DNA of 38,170 bases. Source: Treponema denticola (GTDB lineage Bacteria > Spirochaetota > Spirochaetia > Treponematales > Breznakiellaceae). A program made the position numbers and the translations under genes. Below the pieces are notes generated by a model. It searched no databases. It worked only from the letters and a program-made list of their open reading frames with translations, and was not told the DNA's origin. The stretch spans positions 1,221 to 39,390 of the forward strand of contig DYPP01000017.1 in NCBI GenBank assembly GCA_020719845.1. Direction: 5' to 3'. This document shows, one piece after another, positions 38,119 to 38,170 of this stretch (its first letter is position 1; each line of letters starts with the position of its first letter).

Positions 38119-38170
38119 AATTGAGGCTGTCTGATAACTCGGTTAGTTATCAGACAGCCTCAGTATTTTC
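38119..38170. repeat. Hairpin copy at the window edge, probably the end of another 176-bp-type element
   Basis: TGAGGCTGTCTGATAACT (38122-38139; first T shared with AATT), loop CGGTT, and the perfect complement at 38145-38162 form an 18-bp stem followed by GTATTTTC, the start of the internal arm seen at 34971. Relative to the hairpins at 35051 and 36176 it is inverted. The element is cut by the window end. Confidence 0.8.

Overview
The window is GC-rich and densely coded. It suggests an anaerobic, Gram-negative-type (diderm) bacterium, most likely a spirochaete of the treponeme type. The reasons are a periplasmic alpha-2-macroglobulin/PBP1C pair, a thioredoxin pair of the kind found in anaerobic amino-acid fermenters, a decarboxylase-type sodium pump, ferredoxin-ATPase/NifX genes typical of anaerobes, sigma-54 control, and a SUMF1 relic of a kind that recurs in treponemes. 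This placement comes from gene content and was not tested by any search.

Left part (1-16.5 kb): housekeeping genes on the minus strand (DHH phosphoesterase fragment, Rsm22-like methyltransferase, MerR regulator, der, ptsI), a plus-strand Cys-rich micro-protein coupled to an unusual radical SAM protein, then the pbpC/alpha-2-macroglobulin pair and a SAM methyltransferase. Middle (16.5-22.4 kb): a non-canonical thioredoxin and thioredoxin reductase, a YhcH-family gene whose ribosome site lies in a strong hairpin, a MazF-type and a PIN-type toxin-antitoxin pair, a diguanylate cyclase and an Ldh2-type dehydrogenase.

The most interesting block is 22.5-30.4 kb. Eight overlapping or closely spaced minus-strand genes encode four NifX/NifB-type metal-cluster proteins, two ParA/Mrp ATPases with ferredoxin inserts and two glycine-rich small proteins. 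This resembles the Orange Protein (ORP) cluster of Desulfovibrio. The operon is headed by a good sigma-54 -24/-12 element, with a cluster of TGCRACA motifs about 150 bp further upstream. A sigma-54 activator with a Cys-bearing PAS domain and a metallo-beta-lactamase-fold protein lie nearby. Between them sits a divergent pair for the membrane part of a sodium-pumping decarboxylase (beta subunit and a 44-residue gamma-like peptide) with no carboxyltransferase or biotin carrier in view.

Right part (30.6-38.2 kb): a VWA protein, htpG, radA and an RRM protein, then an accessory tail. The tail holds four copies of a long hairpin repeat (one pair forms a 176-bp MITE-like element abutting the radA stop), an AAA/DUF4143 ATPase, a small hypothetical gene and the C-terminal relic of a SUMF1/formylglycine-generating-enzyme gene cut off next to a repeat copy.
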